Assembly (NCBI GenBank): GCA_009823505.1
Contig: VZQC01000392.1
Span: 3,827,081 to 3,891,080 of the forward strand
Source: Rhizomys pruinosus
Lineage: Eukaryota; Chordata; Mammalia; Rodentia; Spalacidae
Direction of reading: 5' to 3'
DNA length: 64,000 nucleotides
Numbering within the stretch: position 1 is the stretch's first letter; each line of letters opens with the position of its first letter. The notes beneath the pieces are model-generated. The model was not told the DNA's origin, made no database searches, and worked only from the letters and a program-made list of their open reading frames with translations. Position numbers and translations under genes: made by a program. Of this stretch, positions 33,739 to 39,531 are shown piece by piece.

Positions 33739-34868
33739 TTGGTCTTTTTGAGACAGGGTCTCCCTGTAGCTGCAGCTGTCCTGGAACTCACTCTGTAGAC
33801 CAGGCTGGCCTTGAACTCACAAAGATCCACCTGCCTCTGCCTCCCGAGTGCTAGGATTAAAGGTGTATGCCACCACGCCTAGCTAGAATCTACCTTTTAG
33901 GAACAAGATTAGTTCATTTATATGTTTAAGGAGATAGCATTTCTGAAGTCTGAGTCTGTAGGTCACCCTCTTAGGATTGCCTGCAGTGGTTGTTAAACCC
34001 AACATAGCTCATGAACTGTATTCTGTGACTGTAATCTTGTCAATTAAATTTTTAACCACATCCCCACTTGATATATTTGTCCTCTATAATTTAAGAATTT
34101 AAATAATATCAGGGACTGATTGACCTAAACTGATAATAGATATATGCATGTCATGAACAGGCATATGATGAAATATGTAATGAAAAACATATTATGGTGT
34201 TCATTCCTGTCTTGATGTACATAGTCAACATTACTAAAAAGAAAGCATTTCTCTCTTTTTTTTTTTTCTTTGGCCTTTTCAAGACAGGGTCTCCCTGTAG
34301 CCCCAGCTGTCCTGGAACTCACTTTGTAGACCAGGCTGGCCTTGAACTCACAAAGATCCGCCTGCCTCTGCCTCCCGAGTGCTAGGATTAAAGGCATGCA
34401 CCACCATGCCCCACTAAAAGAAAGTATTTCTAACACCAGCCTCAGGCTAGTCCAGGGGTGTGCTGGGCAGCACACAAAATAGGATGGAAAGCTATCTGAA
34501 TAGCAAGACAGTATGCTTTTGCTAGTTATGTCTTGAGGACAGAGTGATTTGTAAAATAAAACTCATTTTGATGTTCTGCCTTAACTAAACAATTGTATTT
34601 TCCTCTTCATAGAAGAAATATTCATGGAGTCCCAAGAGAAAAAATACACCGAATGAAAGAACGGTATGAACACAATGTTACCTTTCACAGTGTACTTCAT
34701 GCAGAGAAACCAAGCAGAATGAGCAGAAACCAGGACAGGAATAACGGCTCACCCTCCAATGATGCAGGATACTGGAATACCTACGCAGCACTTCCAAACC
34801 GAAGGGCTCATGGTGGCTTCGCAAATGAGAGCGCCTTTAGGAGGGGTGGTTTTCATCACAGATATTAG
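1658..34868 (+). CDS. N4bp2l1: N4bp2l1, NEDD4-binding protein 2-like 1, complete five-exon CDS
   Basis: The CDS joins 1658-1830, 30468-30595, 30900-30988, 33094-33170 and 34613-34868. It totals 723 nt and 240 residues, close to the 243-residue human protein as I recall it. Every junction has GT/AG ends and phases agree (2, 1, 0, 2). The product is a small P-loop ATPase/kinase-like protein of the N4BP2 family. Residues 47-55 form the Walker A motif GLPGSGKTT, after an N-terminal polyproline run (about residues 18-27). Further conserved blocks are [26 protein letters not shown] and IIIDNTN. The C-terminal tail is basic, Gly/Arg-rich and ends FHHRY. No signal peptide or membrane segment is visible. 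The start ATG is the first in-frame one and gives the expected [17 protein letters not shown]-terminus. The biochemical role is poorly defined; I recall a link to dynactin and GLUT4 trafficking. The convergent Brca2 neighbour supports the assignment. Confidence 0.96.
2855..2996 (+). mobile_element. B1 SINE, sense
   Basis: CCCAGTGTGGTGTGAAAGCC, with TGAGGCAGGAGGCTGTGA and GTGAGACCCTGTCT later, marks a diverged B1. It lies just past the CpG island. Confidence 0.75.
3850..4030. repeat. Polypyrimidine microsatellite (CTTT)n-(CT)n-(CCTT)n-(T)n
   Basis: About 180 bp of nearly pure pyrimidine on the plus strand in successive tracts, next to an antisense B1 whose poly(A) tail probably seeded it. Encoded frames (Phe/Ser/Leu or Lys/Glu/Arg) are low complexity. 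Confidence 0.95.
4031..4175 (-). mobile_element. B1 SINE, antisense
   Basis: Full-length antisense unit from GAGACAGGGTCTCCTTGTAG to CACCAACACCCCCGGC, abutting the long pyrimidine tract. Confidence 0.9.
4225..4450 (+). mobile_element. B2 SINE, sense
   Basis: It starts GGGGCTGGAGAGATGGCC with tRNA-type A/B boxes (GGTTCGATCCC) and ends in an AATAAATAAATA tail. It belongs to the shorter subfamily without the internal CTCCAGTTCC duplication. Confidence 0.92.
4550..4570 (+). repeat. Short interstitial telomere-type repeat
   Basis: GGTTAGGGTTAGGGTTAGGG at 4550-4569 is just over three perfect TTAGGG units. There is no subtelomeric context. Confidence 0.9.
5487..5968 (-). mobile_element. Three antisense B1 SINEs in tandem
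   Basis: Units are at 5487-5616, 5655-5802 and 5826-5968, all in the same orientation. The first lacks the GAGACAGGG start; the third is closest to consensus (CACCACGCCCAGCTT). Confidence 0.9.
6180..6412 (+). mobile_element. ID-B1 composite (B4-type) SINE, sense
   Basis: A tRNA-like head (TGTAGCTCAATTGGGAGAGC) is fused to a B1-like tail (CACCTGTGATCTCAGGAGGC to GAGACCCTGTCTC). This is the known B4 architecture. Confidence 0.75.
6481..6680 (+). mobile_element. B2 SINE, sense
   Basis: GGGCTGGAGAGATGGCTCAG head, with a diverged body and AAAATAAAAATAAG tail. It joins directly to the next antisense B1. Confidence 0.85.
6679..7083 (-). mobile_element. Two antisense B1 SINEs
   Basis: Units are at 6679-6833 (ends CACCACGCCCGGG) and 6940-7083 (ends CACCACACCCAGCT), each preceded on the plus strand by its T-rich tail. 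Confidence 0.9.
7090..7301 (-). mobile_element. B2 SINE, antisense
   Basis: Antisense order: TTATGTGTATGAGTGTATTG, GTGGGTGCTGGGAATCAAAC, then GAGCCATCTCTCCAACCCC. Confidence 0.88.
7545..7706 (+). mobile_element. Diverged B1 SINE, sense
   Basis: CCTGGTGCTTTGACATACACC with AGTACTCTGGAGTCAGAGGC and ATGAGACCTGATCTCAAAAC follows B1 order but with many substitutions. Confidence 0.65.
8225..8655 (+). mobile_element. B3 SINE with expanded CA-rich tail
   Basis: A B3-type body (TAAAGTGCTTGCTGCACAGG, then CCCATGTAAAGGTGGAGAGA) runs into about 255 bp of CACACA broken by regular CAT/TACA interruptions (8380-8636), then (AAT)n. An apparent 151-codon His/Thr frame is this tract. Confidence 0.8.
8900..9243 (-). 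mobile_element. Two antisense B1 SINEs of different age
   Basis: 8900-9068 is near consensus (CACCACACCCGGCTT); 9080-9243 is older, with GAAACAAGGTCTCTTTGTAT and a decayed end. Confidence 0.88.
9246..9473 (-). mobile_element. B2 SINE, antisense, long subfamily
   Basis: It contains the internal duplication on the plus strand (GAACTGGAGTTCTCCTGGAA then TTGGAGTTACAG). It abuts the older B1 before it. Confidence 0.92.
9833..9966 (+). mobile_element. B1 SINE, sense
   Basis: GCCAGGCATGGTGGTGCATG through CAGCTGGGGCTGC-like end to AGGGAGACAAAAAAG. The flanking AAAGTTCAACTTC on both sides (9821 and 9967) is a clear target-site duplication. Confidence 0.93.
10308..10530 (+). mobile_element. B2 SINE, sense
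   Basis: GGGGGCTGGAGGGATGGCCT head, GACCTCCGCGGCATAGCACG body and poly(A). AGAAGTAGTG flanks both ends (about 10298 and 10530), giving a target duplication. Confidence 0.92.
10945..11060. repeat. Uncharacterised dispersed repeat, occurrence 1
   Basis: TGAAATGTAATTGCAG and GAGGTCTTTCAGAGTTG in the same order and spacing as at 13130-13230, with clear divergence between them. It is not B1, B2, L1 or L2 as far as I can see. Confidence 0.6.
11225..11332 (+). mobile_element. 3'-truncated B2 SINE, sense
   Basis: The head and B box (GGTTGATTCCCAGCACCC) are present but the body jumps to poly(A) after GATGGCTA. Confidence 0.85.
11372..11538 (-). mobile_element. Degenerate B1 SINE, antisense
   Basis: A long T run and the CCAGGTTGGCCTTGAACTCA core are kept. 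Many single-base losses (TCAATGGTCTCTTTAGTCCC) suggest either age or sequencing error. Confidence 0.75.
12065..12380 (-). mobile_element. Two antisense B1 SINEs
   Basis: 12065-12213 carries an internal stutter (GGTGGGATGCTGGGATTAAA); 12236-12380 is closer to consensus. Confidence 0.85.
12432..12772 (-). mobile_element. B1 fragment and B2 SINE, antisense (duplication A)
   Basis: A truncated B1 (12432-12543) is followed by a B2 (12556-12772) ending GAGCCACATCTCCAGTTCC. The counterparts are at 17550-17888. Confidence 0.82.
13125..13235. repeat. Uncharacterised dispersed repeat, occurrence 2
   Basis: Shares about 100 bp with 10945-11060, including CCAGGGCTTCCTGGTGAAAT and TAGCTGAAGTCGCCT. Its duplicate in segment B is at about 18247-18350. 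Confidence 0.6.
13497..13735 (-). mobile_element. B2 SINE, antisense, long subfamily (duplication A)
   Basis: It has the internal duplication GTTCTCCTGGAATTGGAG. Indels such as TGGGGTGCTGGGATCG depart from the partner copy. Confidence 0.88.
13757..14310 (-). mobile_element. L1-type 3' UTR-like sequence, antisense (duplication A)
   Basis: It starts with TTTTTATTGATGCTTTGTGC, typical of rodent L1 3' ends read antisense, and continues through GTGCCCAAACACCTACAGCC. No coding frame is present. Family assignment is tentative. Confidence 0.5.
14435..14576 (-). mobile_element. B1 SINE, antisense (duplication A)
   Basis: It follows a TTTA microsatellite and ends TGACCAGCATCCCCAGCC. The partner is at 19567-19711. 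Confidence 0.88.
14886..15130 (+). mobile_element. Two sense B1 fragments (duplication A)
   Basis: 5'-truncated B1 at 14886-15000 and a diverged B1 at 15005-15130 (GCTGAGCATGGTGAGCCATA). Confidence 0.75.
15529..15690 (+). mobile_element. L2-like fragment (duplication A)
   Basis: TTCACTAAGTATTTGTTACC, a GCCTGGCATTCTTAGATGC core and AGTGGCAGACAAAAGGAAC follow the L2 3' end pattern. The same fragment lies at 20667-20830 in duplication B. Confidence 0.5.
15854..15854. other. Single ambiguous base (assembly join)
   Basis: A lone N follows GGTAGTTCAG and precedes TGGGAGGCAGAGGC. It cuts a B1 unit and marks the end of duplication A. Confidence 0.9.
15855..16190 (+). mobile_element. Two sense B1 SINEs after the N
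   Basis: The first (15855-15990) is 5'-truncated by the N; the second (16024-16190) is full length and ends in (AAAC)n. The second is flanked by AATTGTT on the left and GAATTGTTTTG on the right. Confidence 0.88.
16205..17540 (-). mobile_element. LINE-1 ORF2 3' region remnant, antisense
   Basis: The plus strand shows typical antisense L1 ORF2 landmarks: TGTTGAACAACCCTTGGAC, ATTGATAGGAATAATAGCC, CACCAGTGAAACCTTG and TTTTATAGTCTATGTTATC. It is heavily mutated with no long open frame. An antisense B1 (17068-17203) and a GTGTGTATATGTGT tract (16966-17045) interrupt it. It is an old mammalian-type L1, not a young active copy. Confidence 0.8.
17068..17203 (-). mobile_element. B1 SINE, antisense, inside L1
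   Basis: A diverged unit (CCCAGATGGCCTGATACTCA) splits the antisense L1 remnant. Confidence 0.8.
17550..17888 (-). mobile_element. B1 fragment and B2 SINE, antisense (duplication B)
   Basis: The order matches duplication A, with fewer gaps (GTGTCTTGCCTGGATGTAG intact). The B1 stops at GAGATCTGCCTGGCCAGAC. Confidence 0.85.
18607..18855 (-). mobile_element. B2 SINE, antisense, long subfamily (duplication B)
   Basis: It reads GTGGGTGCTGGGGATCGAAC where the partner has indels. It is a clean long-subfamily unit. Confidence 0.9.
18866..19432 (-). mobile_element. L1-type 3' UTR-like sequence, antisense (duplication B)
   Basis: This is the same unit as in duplication A, with fewer interruptions (TCATACATTTTTCCAATTC intact). 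It is flanked on both sides by the direct pentamer-like CCCTCTCTCTGGCTTTT, which may be its target-site duplication. Confidence 0.55.
19567..19711 (-). mobile_element. B1 SINE, antisense (duplication B)
   Basis: GGTCTTTTCGAGACAGGGTC to GCACCAGCATCCCCAGCC, after a TTTA run that is longer than in copy A. Confidence 0.9.
20014..20270 (+). mobile_element. Two sense B1 fragments (duplication B)
   Basis: Counterparts of the A pair, at 20014-20130 and 20140-20270; the A-rich linker differs in length. Confidence 0.75.
20667..20830 (+). mobile_element. L2-like fragment (duplication B)
   Basis: This is the counterpart of the duplication A fragment, differing by a few indels (for example GAGGGAAAGAAAGC for GAGAAAGAAAGC). 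Confidence 0.5.
21008..21260 (+). mobile_element. Two sense B1 fragments
   Basis: 21008-21068 is the 5' part only (stops at GCAGGCGGA); 21122-21260 is older and ends in (CCAAA)n. Confidence 0.8.
21345..22015 (-). mobile_element. B1 SINE, antisense, split by the Rpl23a retrocopy
   Basis: The two halves, 21345-21379 and 21903-22015, rejoin at GGGTCTCCCTTT. This shows the retrocopy arrived after the B1. Confidence 0.88.
21380..21902 (-). pseudogene. Rpl23a processed pseudogene
   Basis: The minus strand carries an intronless retrocopy of ribosomal protein uL23 (RPL23A). The start codon is at 21886-21888 and the ancestral stop TAA at 21433-21435. The translation opens [20 protein letters not shown] and later gives [16 protein letters not shown]. 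It is then broken by a stop and frameshifts; the ancestral end (ANKIGII) is recognisable only in a shifted frame. The CDS is about 15 nt shorter than the parent. An A-rich 3' tail and a 12-bp target duplication GGGTCTCCCTTT on both sides show retrotransposition into an existing antisense B1. It is non-functional as a protein gene. Confidence 0.93.
22105..22340 (+). mobile_element. L2-like 3' fragment
   Basis: The segment CCAGGCAGTGTTCTAGGTTC, with AATGAACAAAACCAAGGTCC after it, follows the mammalian-wide L2 3' end in order. It is highly diverged. Confidence 0.55.
23719..23750. repeat. (CA)n microsatellite
   Basis: A perfect (AC)16 tract lies directly before a short direct repeat of sequence found near 22795. 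Confidence 0.95.
23830..24043 (-). mobile_element. B2 SINE, antisense, older
   Basis: GTGTTTTGCTTGCATGTATG to CTGACCCATCTCTCCATCC; diverged (AGAAATTAAACCTGGGTC). Confidence 0.82.
24046..24420 (-). mobile_element. B2 SINE, antisense, host of a younger B1
   Basis: The two halves (24046-24136 and 24291-24420) are separated by a sense B1. The B2 is old (CTTGACTGCTGACCTGGCTC). Confidence 0.82.
24137..24290 (+). mobile_element. Young B1 SINE, sense, with target duplication
   Basis: GGCCGGGCGTGGTGGCGCAC through poly(A) is close to a consensus unit. AGACTAGATGAG lies on both sides (24125-24136 and 24290-24301). The insertion postdates the host B2. Confidence 0.95.
24848..24995 (-). mobile_element. 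B1 SINE, antisense
   Basis: GAGACACAGTCTCCTTGTAG to GTGTGCGCCACCACCATTGG. Confidence 0.88.
25080..25306 (-). mobile_element. B2 SINE, antisense
   Basis: AGGAGTGTATTGCCTGCATG through CTGAGCCATCTCTCCAGCCC, short subfamily. Confidence 0.9.
25350..25500 (+). mobile_element. B3-type SINE fragment, sense
   Basis: GGGTAAGGACACTTGTTGAT with AAGTTGTCCTCAGAGCATGC and an AATAAATAAATG tail. Confidence 0.6.
25880..26052 (+). mobile_element. Two sense B1 fragments
   Basis: 25880-25960 (GGAACCCCAGCACTTGGGAG) and 25980-26052 (TAGGCGTGGTGGTACAAGAC). Both are 3'-truncated. Confidence 0.7.
26060..26290 (+). mobile_element. B2/B3-like SINE, sense, with (CA)n
   Basis: AGGGGCTGGAGAGATGGCTT head, with a GGCTTAGGGCTTAGGTTAAG stutter in the A-box region. 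Confidence 0.82.
26205..26248. repeat. (CA)n microsatellite
   Basis: About 22 CA units sit in the 3' part of a sense B2/B3-like SINE. Confidence 0.95.
26374..26510 (+). mobile_element. B1 SINE, sense
   Basis: TCCAGGCGTGGTGGCACTCG has lost part of the 5' third. A second 3' fragment precedes it at 26312-26360. Confidence 0.8.
27000..28150 (-). other. Non-repeat block with two overlapping unrecognised open frames
   Basis: The frames at 27553-27846 (97 codons, [20 protein letters not shown] start) and 27210-27572 (120 codons) overlap by 20 bp in different phases. I recognise neither. An AATAAA on the minus strand lies near 27090, in TAATAAAAGC. The block could be part of a retrocopied mRNA, an unknown antisense transcript or chance; no function is assigned. 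Confidence 0.3.
28238..28312. repeat. (AT)/(ATGT)n microsatellite
   Basis: Alternating TATATATG units have expanded in the 3' tail of an antisense B2. They could form cruciform or slipped DNA. Confidence 0.9.
28494..28566. repeat. (GT)n with 18-bp higher-order unit
   Basis: A GT run is followed by three units of roughly GTGTACTTGTGAGTGTGT in the tail of the next antisense SINE. Confidence 0.85.
28716..30467. other. Repeat-poor end of N4bp2l1 intron 1
   Basis: No SINE or recognisable exon. A polypyrimidine tract and TTTTGTAG at about 29741-29757 look like a 3' splice site ahead of CTCTAAGTGCGGCGCGCCAT, but no coding exon can be assigned. An inverted repeat lies at 28800-28866. Confidence 0.5.
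30468..30595 (+). CDS. N4bp2l1: N4bp2l1 coding exon 2
   Basis: The acceptor is CACTTTGCAG and the donor GTGACA. The 128-nt exon completes Arg58 and encodes [18 protein letters not shown] and the acidic [10 protein letters not shown] block. In this family the segment follows the P-loop helix and carries the conserved paired aspartates. It sits 28.6 kb downstream of exon 1. Confidence 0.95.
30900..30988 (+). CDS. N4bp2l1: N4bp2l1 coding exon 3
   Basis: The 89-nt exon follows TGTTGCAG and ends CAGTCATG before GTAGGA. It encodes [20 protein letters not shown] and the following WEMKPYAVM. The hydrophobic strand ending in DNTN is the second conserved nucleotide-kinase-like motif of the family. Intron 2 is only 304 nt. 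Confidence 0.95.
32013..32240 (+). mobile_element. B2 SINE, sense
   Basis: GGGGCTGGAGAGATGGCTCA with a good GGTTCGATTCCCAGC B box. AAAATGCAACTATTC occurs on both sides (about 31999 and 32238), a clear target duplication. Confidence 0.94.
32250..32495 (+). mobile_element. Old L1 3' UTR-like fragment, sense
   Basis: The order GGAGTATAG, TTTTGATAAATGTATTC, GGGATATCTGCCATCTTAAAC, AATCCTCTCTTCTGGCTACT and TATAATCACC follows ancient mammalian L1 3' UTRs. It is diverged and lies in N4bp2l1 intron 3. Confidence 0.55.
33094..33170 (+). CDS. N4bp2l1: N4bp2l1 coding exon 4
   Basis: The 77-nt exon follows AAATCAG and ends GCAAG before GTACTT. It encodes [20 protein letters not shown] and VQELA, matching the family's E-P-D-T-x-W motif. 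A longer open frame (33058-33327) runs across both splice sites and is not itself a gene. Confidence 0.94.
33690..33740. repeat. (TTTA)n microsatellite
   Basis: The tract abuts the poly(A) side of an antisense B1. The same arrangement recurs at 14391-14430 and 19527-19565. Confidence 0.9.
33740..33886 (-). mobile_element. B1 SINE, antisense, N4bp2l1 intron 4
   Basis: GAGACAGGGTCTCCCTGTAG to CCACCACGCCTAGCT. AGAATCTAC occurs on both flanks (33679 and 33885). Confidence 0.92.
34257..34414 (-). mobile_element. B1 SINE, antisense, N4bp2l1 intron 4
   Basis: CAAGACAGGGTCTCCCTGTA to CACCACCATGCCCCAC. AAAAGAAAG on both sides suggests a target duplication. Confidence 0.92.
34613..34868 (+). CDS. N4bp2l1: N4bp2l1 coding exon 5 with stop
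   Basis: The acceptor is CCTCTTCATAG. The exon encodes [20 protein letters not shown] and a C-terminal tail rich in Asn, Arg and Gly. The frame stops at TAG 34866-34868. The tail (about residues 200-240) is the least conserved part of the family. Confidence 0.95.
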
Positions 34869-36010
34869 TGGCCTATTGTACATCTATTGAGAACCTTCCT
34901 AAATGAGTTTTTACTTCAACTTTTGGTATTCTTTGTTAAGTTTTAGTCAGAGCTCTAATTCCAGTGTAAATAGTCAAGCCCAGAAGTTTCTGAACAGAGG
35001 TCATTATATTCATTATCTTTGACAAGCAATGTTAGAGTGCACCCACATGCACGGTCTGATGCTGGGAGTTCTGCAGACCAGGGAAAGTTTCTCTAGGAAA
35101 GAAGTCATTTGAAATTGAAATCCAAGATTATCAATTAATTACACAGATTCATAAATAAAACAAGGTGTTTATATGTAAGCAACAGTACTACTTTGAAGTA
35201 ATCCATTATTTTTTTTTAGGAAATTCATCTTCTCCATAGAAGTTGGCATGGTTGGGGAAGCAAAGGCAGGAAACATCTTAGTGCCATTGCTACTTTGTTA
35301 ATCTTTGTCCAGAAACCCAAGTTCATCACTCTAGTGACACTGATTTTCCTTTGAAACTAATATGCTAGAAAATGTGCGTGTAAGGGAATATTATCCTTCA
35401 GAGTAAAGATTTGGGGAAAGTTATTCCTACATTTTAATGATGTGTCACTGTTAAAAATGCCTGCTGAATTTTTAACTAAGGCAACAAGAAGAATCAGTGC
35501 CATTAAAGTCAAACCCTGTTACTTCAGCAGGATTAAACTCTACTTTGGGCTGTTGCCTAACAGTGTACATAAATCTGCTTTCATAAACACCCAGTTTTTA
35601 AGAGGAATAATTAAGCAATTTCTAAAATTATGCCTGTACATGTATAATTGATTAGCAACCCAAATGTATTGAGAGCATAAGGAGTTAAGCAATTCAGGAT
35701 ATAAATCATACAAGGATACTGTAAAAGGCATGCTCGTTGAAAGATGAGCAGTCTTCCTGGTTTTTTTTTTTTTTTGTGAGATTGAGCCAATAAATTATGG
35801 GATACCCCTCAATACTGCATTTATGAATCCAAATTATATCCCAATAGGTTGGAATCAGATTTCTTTGGTATAAGACCGTGACAAGACCATGTGGGATATA
35901 TACTCTATTTATTTTTGGCCAACAGCTTCTTTCTAATGTTTTGTGAAATATTATTTTGTGTCTTATATAATGGTGCTTTTATGTTTATTAAATTTATATA
36001 TGGTATTGCA
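34869..36010 (+). other. N4bp2l1: N4bp2l1 3' UTR, probable extent
   Basis: A/T-rich, SINE-free sequence follows the stop. Candidate poly(A) signals are AATAAA at 35154-35159, AATAAA at 35789-35794 and ATTAAA at 35987-35992. The end is inferred from the last signal. Alternative polyadenylation is likely but cannot be shown from sequence. Confidence 0.55.
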
Positions 36011-36824
36011 CATATATGGATTCCTCATTGAATCTGTTAAAATCAAAACATTTACCAAAATTCAAGGACTTCGACCATAAAACAAACTTTCTTCTATCAT
36101 AAGCATATTCACCAGTCATCTTTAATAAACAGGATATAAAAATCTGAGCACATAGGTCTATATATCTTCATGACTACTAGCATTGTGATTTCTTTCCTTA
36201 GCATTTTCAAAATTGGTATCACCTTTGAATAACAATGCTCAGCTGACAAAAATAATACTAAACTGAAATAAATCCACAGTATCCTGTAACAGTTCACTCA
36301 GTACTACTTTTCCAGGCCCAAGTAACTACGTACGGGCTTTGTAGTCCCTAAGTTCCCTGCAGAACAATTTCTGTATGGATGGCCTGACTAGGTGGGCAGA
36401 CGGGAGAAGTGTCAGAGTTCAAGTGGAATTTTCTTCCTCGGATTCCACAGGAGCATCTCAAGGGCCAGATTCCAGTTCCTCTATTTGAGTGGTTGTCTAC
36501 TTAGGATGTTGACTCCCCTCCGCTGACAACAGGTAGATTACCACAGAAGGTTTTAGGCCAGAGCTTTTTCAGAGCTCTCAACATTTCCTGCCCAACCTAT
36601 CTATAACTTTTTTTATCCCCCTAGATGTGAATACCAGAATACTTGGTTTGGGGGCATAAAAACACTAACTTAAGGGCTGCCACACTTACCCCATTATAAG
36701 TGATCTGTTCTTTTCCTTTACTTCTGATTTATATAACCTCTTGACCATCCATCACCAACTTGTATTACTGTGCTTTCACTGCTTGCATTATTCATAGAGC
36801 TGGCAAAATATTCTGCAACATCAT

Positions 36825-36985
36825 AGGCTGGCATGGTAGTGCACACCTTTAATCCCAGCACTCAGGAGGCAGAAGCAGGTGGATCTCTGTGAGACTGAGA
36901 CCAGCTTGGTCTACACAGTGAGGTCCAGGCTTGCTGGGGCTATAGGGAGACCATGTCTCAAAAACAAACAAATGAATAAATACAA
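36825..36985 (+). mobile_element. B1 SINE, sense
   Basis: GGCTGGCATGGTAGTGCACA to ACCATGTCTCAAAAACAAAC; first repeat beyond the N4bp2l1 3' UTR. Confidence 0.88.
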
Positions 36986-37239
36986 AATCCTTTTGCCTGT
37001 GTATCCCTGATCACACAGTATACATCACTGACATTAATTGCTGTTACTTTTAGGAGGACAATGTACACATGAATTCAAGTTTCATACCGTGTTCATGTAG
37101 CTTGGATGTTTATAATATACATAAAGGGTGTCTGTGTTAGCCGGCTATAATGGAGGTAATAGCATTTTTGCTAGGTTTCAAAAGAAAGAAGGTTAAATTT
37201 TCACAAATATAATTCTTCCTGTCATGTGAGACTCTATTT

Positions 37240-37393
37240 TTTTTTTTTGGTCTTTTTGAGACAGGGTCTCCCTACAGCCCCAGCTGTTCTGGAACTCACT
37301 CTCTAGACCAGGCTGGCCTTGAACTCACAAAGATCTGCCTGCCTCTGCCTCCCAAGTGCTAGGATTAAAGGTGTGCACCACCACACTGGGCTG
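37240..37393 (-). mobile_element. B1 SINE, antisense
   Basis: GACAGGGTCTCCCTACAGCC to CACCACCACACTGGGCT. GAGACTCTA flanks left and right (37228, 37392). Confidence 0.9.
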
Positions 37394-37532
37394 AGACTCT
37401 AGTTTTATTTTGTTTGGGAATGGGTCTCTGAGACAATGGTTAGGATGAGAAGACCAAATTGTTTTATGAACAAGATTTAAATCACTAATAAGACCAGAGC
37501 AGTAAAACAAAACAAAACAAAACACAAAGCAA

Positions 37533-37612
37533 ACCAGTGGGTCTGAGGCTGTAGTTCAGTAGTAGAGCATCTGCCTGGTCTGCACAAGGCGATGCCTTAC
37601 ACTCCCTTCCAA
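37533..37612 (+). mobile_element. ID-type SINE fragment, sense
   Basis: GAGGCTGTAGTTCAGTAGTA then GAGCATCTGCCTGGTCTGCA has the tRNA-Ala-like ID head. Confidence 0.65.
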
Positions 37613-37722
37613 AGTTTTAGCAGAACAGAATATAATTATTTTAATGCTTTTTTTTTTTTTGAGAGAAAACCCATGGATCACCGTTAAGAAAGGAAACAGT
37701 TGATTTTAGAAATATATTTTAG

Positions 37723-37975
37723 GGCTGGAGAGATGGCCTAGCGGTTAAGAGCGCCAACTGCTCTTACAGAGGACGCAGGTTCGATCCCCAGCATCCACAT
37801 GGCGGCTGAGACCCATCTGAAACTCAAATTCCAGGAGAATTCCAGTACCAGGGGAATCCGACACCCTCTTCTGACCTCTGCGGCATTGCACGACACGGGT
37901 GCACAGACATACATGCAGACAGTATATTCATACACATATAGAAATAAATAAAAATTAAAAAGAATTAAAAAAAAG
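37723..37975 (+). mobile_element. B2 SINE, sense, long subfamily
   Basis: It contains the tandem AATTCCAGGAGAATTCCAGT module and ends in an AAATAAATAAAAATT tail. GAAATATA on the left and AAGAAATATAC on the right suggest a target duplication. Confidence 0.93.
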
Positions 37976-38099
37976 AAATATACTTTAGATTTGAAAACAC
38001 ATTGTATGAAAATTTAAGTTCCATTAAGGATCTAAGAGGTCCATGCTCTTAGCTATGAGCTAGGACTGCTCTATCCTTTCTCTCTCTCTCTCTCTTTTT

Positions 38100-38405
38100 C
38101 TTTTTTTTTTTTCCAGTCTTTTCAAGACAGGGTCTCCTTGTAGCCCCAGCTATCCTGGAACTCACTTTGTAGACCAGGCTGGCCTTGAACTCACAAAGAT
38201 CTGCCTGCCTCTGCCTCCCCAGTGCTAGGATTACCTTTTTTTTTTTTTTTTAAGAAATGCTCCCTGCTGGGTGTGGTGGCGTGTACCTTTAATCCCAGTG
38301 CTCTTGAGGCAGAGGCTGGTGGATCTCTGAGTTCAAGGCCAGCTTGGTCTATATAGTGACTTCTAGGCCAGCTGGGGCTACAAGGAAACCCTCTCTCAAA
38401 AAGAT
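38100..38405 (-). mobile_element. Head-to-head B1 pair
   Basis: An antisense B1 (38100-38233) stops at GTGCTAGGATTA, then poly(T), then a sense B1 (38262-38405). The inverted pair could fold as a hairpin in RNA. Confidence 0.88.
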
Positions 38406-38459
38406 ACAAACAAACAGAATCTCTATGGAATCTGCTTCTGAATTGGAGGTATCTGAATT

Positions 38460-38698
38460 TTTTTTTTTTATTTATCTATTTATGTGTATGAATGTACTGT
38501 CTGCATGTAGGTCTGTGCACCCGTGTCGTGCAAAGCCGCGGAGGTCAGAAGAGGGTGTCGGATTCCCCTGGAACTGGAGTTCTCCTGGAATTGGAGTTAC
38601 AGACGGTTCTCAGCCGCCATGTGGGTGCTGGGGATTGAACCCAGGTCCTCTGTAAGAGCAGTCGGTGCTCTTAACCACTAGGCCATCTCTCCAGCCCC
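38460..38698 (-). mobile_element. B2 SINE, antisense, long subfamily
   Basis: It ends GGCCATCTCTCCAGCCCC. CTGAATTTG on the right and TCTGAATTTT on the left give a target duplication. Its last 30 bp open the triplicated segment. Confidence 0.93.
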
Positions 38699-38906
38699 CT
38701 GAATTTGTTTTTATCATTTATGTACATGCATATGTGCCCTTCCTTAGCCACTTTCTACCTTTTGTTTGAGACAGGGTTTCTCACTGGCCTGCAGCTTTGC
38801 CACGCAGGCCAGGCTAGCTTCTAGGAATCCATCCCCACCTTCTACCCTGTCATTATTGGGATTACAGTTGGATGCCACTATGCTCAGATTAAAAAAAAAA
38901 TATTTT

Positions 38907-39531
38907 GCCATCATGGTGGTGCACACCTTTAATTCCAGCACTCTGAAGGCAGAGGCAGAGGCAGGTGGATGGATCTCTGTGAGTTCAAGGCCAGCCTGAT
39001 CTACATAGTGAGTTCCAGGACAGCTGGGGGTACAAGGAGACTCAAAAAAGAACCCCCCAAATTTTTATTTATTATTTGTTTTGATTTGTTATGTGTATGA
39101 GTGTACTGCCTGCATGTAAGTACACCCATGTCATTCAACGCCCTCAGAGTCAGAAGAGGCATCGAATCCCCTGGAACTGGAATTACAAATGGCTGTTAGC
39201 TGCCATGTGGATGCTGGGACTTGAACCCCAGTCCTCTGCAAGAGCAGCCAGTGCTCTTAACTACTGGGCCATCTCTCTAGCCCCCTACACCCAGCTTTTT
39301 TTTTTGTTTTTAATAATATTTAATTAATTAATTAATTTTTTGTCTTTTTTGAGACTGGATCTCCCTTTAGTCCTAGCTGGCCTGGAGCTCACTATGTAGA
39401 CCAGGCTGGCTTGAACCCACAGAGATCCGCCTGCCTCTGCCTCCCAAGTGCTAGGTTTAAAGGCTTGCACCACCATGCCTGGCCTTAGATGGTTTTTATC
39501 CGCCATGTGGGTGCTGGGAATCGAACCCGAG
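38907..39531. mobile_element. SINE cluster: B1(+), B2(-), B1(-), half B2(-) in third version
   Basis: B1 38907-39045 sense, B2 39060-39286 antisense, B1 39340-39482 antisense, partial B2 39487-39531 antisense cut by the LTR-like insertion. The unit before them (38764-38890, GAGACAGGGTTTCTCACTGG) is an older 7SL-type SINE. Confidence 0.85.
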
